A stretch of DNA of 5,275 bases from Candidatus Bathyarchaeota archaeon (lineage in GTDB: Archaea > Thermoproteota > Bathyarchaeia > Bathyarchaeales > DTEX01), in the NCBI GenBank assembly GCA_021162225.1, contig JAGGZB010000172.1, forward strand, positions 1 to 5,275, written 5' to 3'. A program made the translations under genes and the position numbers. The notes beneath the pieces are model-generated. The model made no database searches. It saw only the letters and a program-made list of their open reading frames with translations, and had not been told where the DNA came from. Shown here in pieces: positions 4,612 through 5,275 of the stretch (position 1 is its first letter; each line of letters opens with the position of its first letter).

Positions 4612-5275
4612 ATGTCTGAGTCTAGGATCGTCAGGGATCCCGTTTGCGGGATGCCCCTAGAGCTTGATAAGGTCAGGTTTAAGGCTGAATTCGGAGGCAG
4701 AATATACTATTTCTGTAGTGAATACTGTAAACGTCGATTCTTTGAGAGGCCTAAAATCGCGTATTTCTCGATGGAGGTCGGTATAAAAAGCGATATTCCA
4801 ACATATAGTGGAGGACTGGGAGTTCTCGCTGGAGACACTATAAGGTCAAGCGCCGATCTAAGGATACCCCTCGTGGCCGTAACGCTTGTTAGTAGAAAAG
4901 GCTATCTTAAGCAGAGGATAACGGAGGACGGCGAACAGTTAGAGTATCCAGATGAGTGGGACCCATCCGGCTACATGACCCATTTGCCTCAGATAGTTGA
5001 GGTTCCAATTGAAGGTAGAAAAGTCAAGGTTAAGGCGTGGATTTACGAGTATCAAAGCGTAACGGGAGGAGTTGTTCCCATATTATTTCTCGACACGGAT
5101 GTTGATGGAAACTCTTCCGAGGACAGATGCATAACTGACTATCTTTACGGAGGAGATGAGAGATACAGGCTGAAGCAGGAGATAGTTTTAGGAATCGGCG
5201 GCGTGAGAATGCTTGAGGCACTGAACATAAAAGTTGCGAAGTATCACATGAACGAGGGTCACTCAAGCCTTCTCA
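4612..5275 (+). CDS. glgP: YHS-domain alpha-glucan (glycogen/maltodextrin) phosphorylase, N-terminal part
   Basis: The frame is open from ATG 4612 to the window end, giving 221 residues of a protein that continues beyond. Residues about 8-47 form a YHS/TRASH module: DPVCGM, then G-x-x-YYFCSEYCKxxF, with Cys 12, 35 and 39 spaced C-x22-C-x3-C, which in this family bind a metal ion. From residue 48 the sequence becomes a GT35 alpha-glucan phosphorylase of the short archaeal/bacterial 'alpha-glucan phosphorylase' type: KIAYFSMEVGIKSDIPTYSG, GGLGVLAGD (67-75), SADLRIPLVAVTLVSRKGYLKQ, YLYGGDERYRLKQEIVLGIGG and HMNEGHSS (212-219), the conserved active-site loop. The enzyme releases glucose 1-phosphate from the non-reducing ends of alpha-1,4-glucans using phosphate and pyridoxal phosphate; the PLP lysine lies beyond the window. 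Only two or so residues separate the two modules, so the metal site sits directly against the catalytic domain. A metal-sensing or structural role is inferred. Confidence 0.93.
   Translation, partial: MSESRIVRDPVCGMPLELDKVRFKAEFGGRIYYFCSEYCKRRFFERPKIAYFSMEVGIKSDIPTYSGGLGVLAGDTIRSSADLRIPLVAVTLVSRKGYLKQRITEDGEQLEYPDEWDPSGYMTHLPQIVEVPIEGRKVKVKAWIYEYQSVTGGVVPILFLDTDVDGNSSEDRCITDYLYGGDERYRLKQEIVLGIGGVRMLEALNIKVAKYHMNEGHSSLL

Noticed and set aside
5030..5266. Minus-strand open frame opposite the phosphorylase
   Set aside because: Antisense to strongly conserved phosphorylase sequence; Cys/Ser/Arg-rich product typical of a shadow.
1..5275. CRISPR arrays, tRNA genes, insertion-sequence ends or long repeats
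   Set aside because: Nothing with regular spacing, cloverleaf pattern or terminal inverted repeats was seen by eye on either strand.

Overview
The window looks like a chromosomal segment from an archaeon, probably a thermophilic member of the Thermoproteota/Bathyarchaeia type. Three things point this way: AT-rich TATA-like boxes about 25 bp ahead of likely transcription starts, GGTGA/GGAG ribosome-binding motifs mixed with near-leaderless starts, and heavy use of AGA/AGG and ATA codons with several TTG/GTG starts. The lineage is an inference. No tRNA, rRNA, CRISPR array, insertion sequence or phage gene was seen.

Layout, left to right. (1) 1-206 (+): the C-terminal third of a GPR1/FUN34/YaaH (SatP-like) acetate transporter. 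(2) 207-432: a gene-free stretch with a TATA box, a perfect 14-bp palindrome and a 9-bp inverted repeat. (3) 445-1206 (+): a soluble protein with beta-propeller-like repeats and no recognised family, followed by a T-tract. (4) 1308-1974 (-): two coupled genes for small three-helix membrane proteins that look like a diverged tandem duplication. (5) 1975-2346: no intact gene, but a possible decayed reading frame on the minus strand. (6) 2347-4431 (-): a large surface protein with a signal peptide, a glutamine-amidotransferase-like domain, a NodB/CE4 polysaccharide deacetylase-like domain, a beta-rich region and a C-terminal membrane anchor. (7) 4432-4611: a divergent promoter region with a perfect 14-bp palindrome near the predicted glgP start site. 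(8) 4612 to the window end (+): an alpha-glucan phosphorylase that begins with a YHS/TRASH metal-binding module, running off the window.

How the genes may work together: the phosphorylase mobilises storage glucan, the transporter moves acetate, and the deacetylase-like protein probably acts on an extracellular or envelope glycan. They share a carbon and carbohydrate theme but do not form one operon, because strand changes and promoters separate them. The strongest candidates for something unusual are the YHS-phosphorylase fusion, the architecture of the anchored deacetylase-like protein, and the tandem small membrane proteins.
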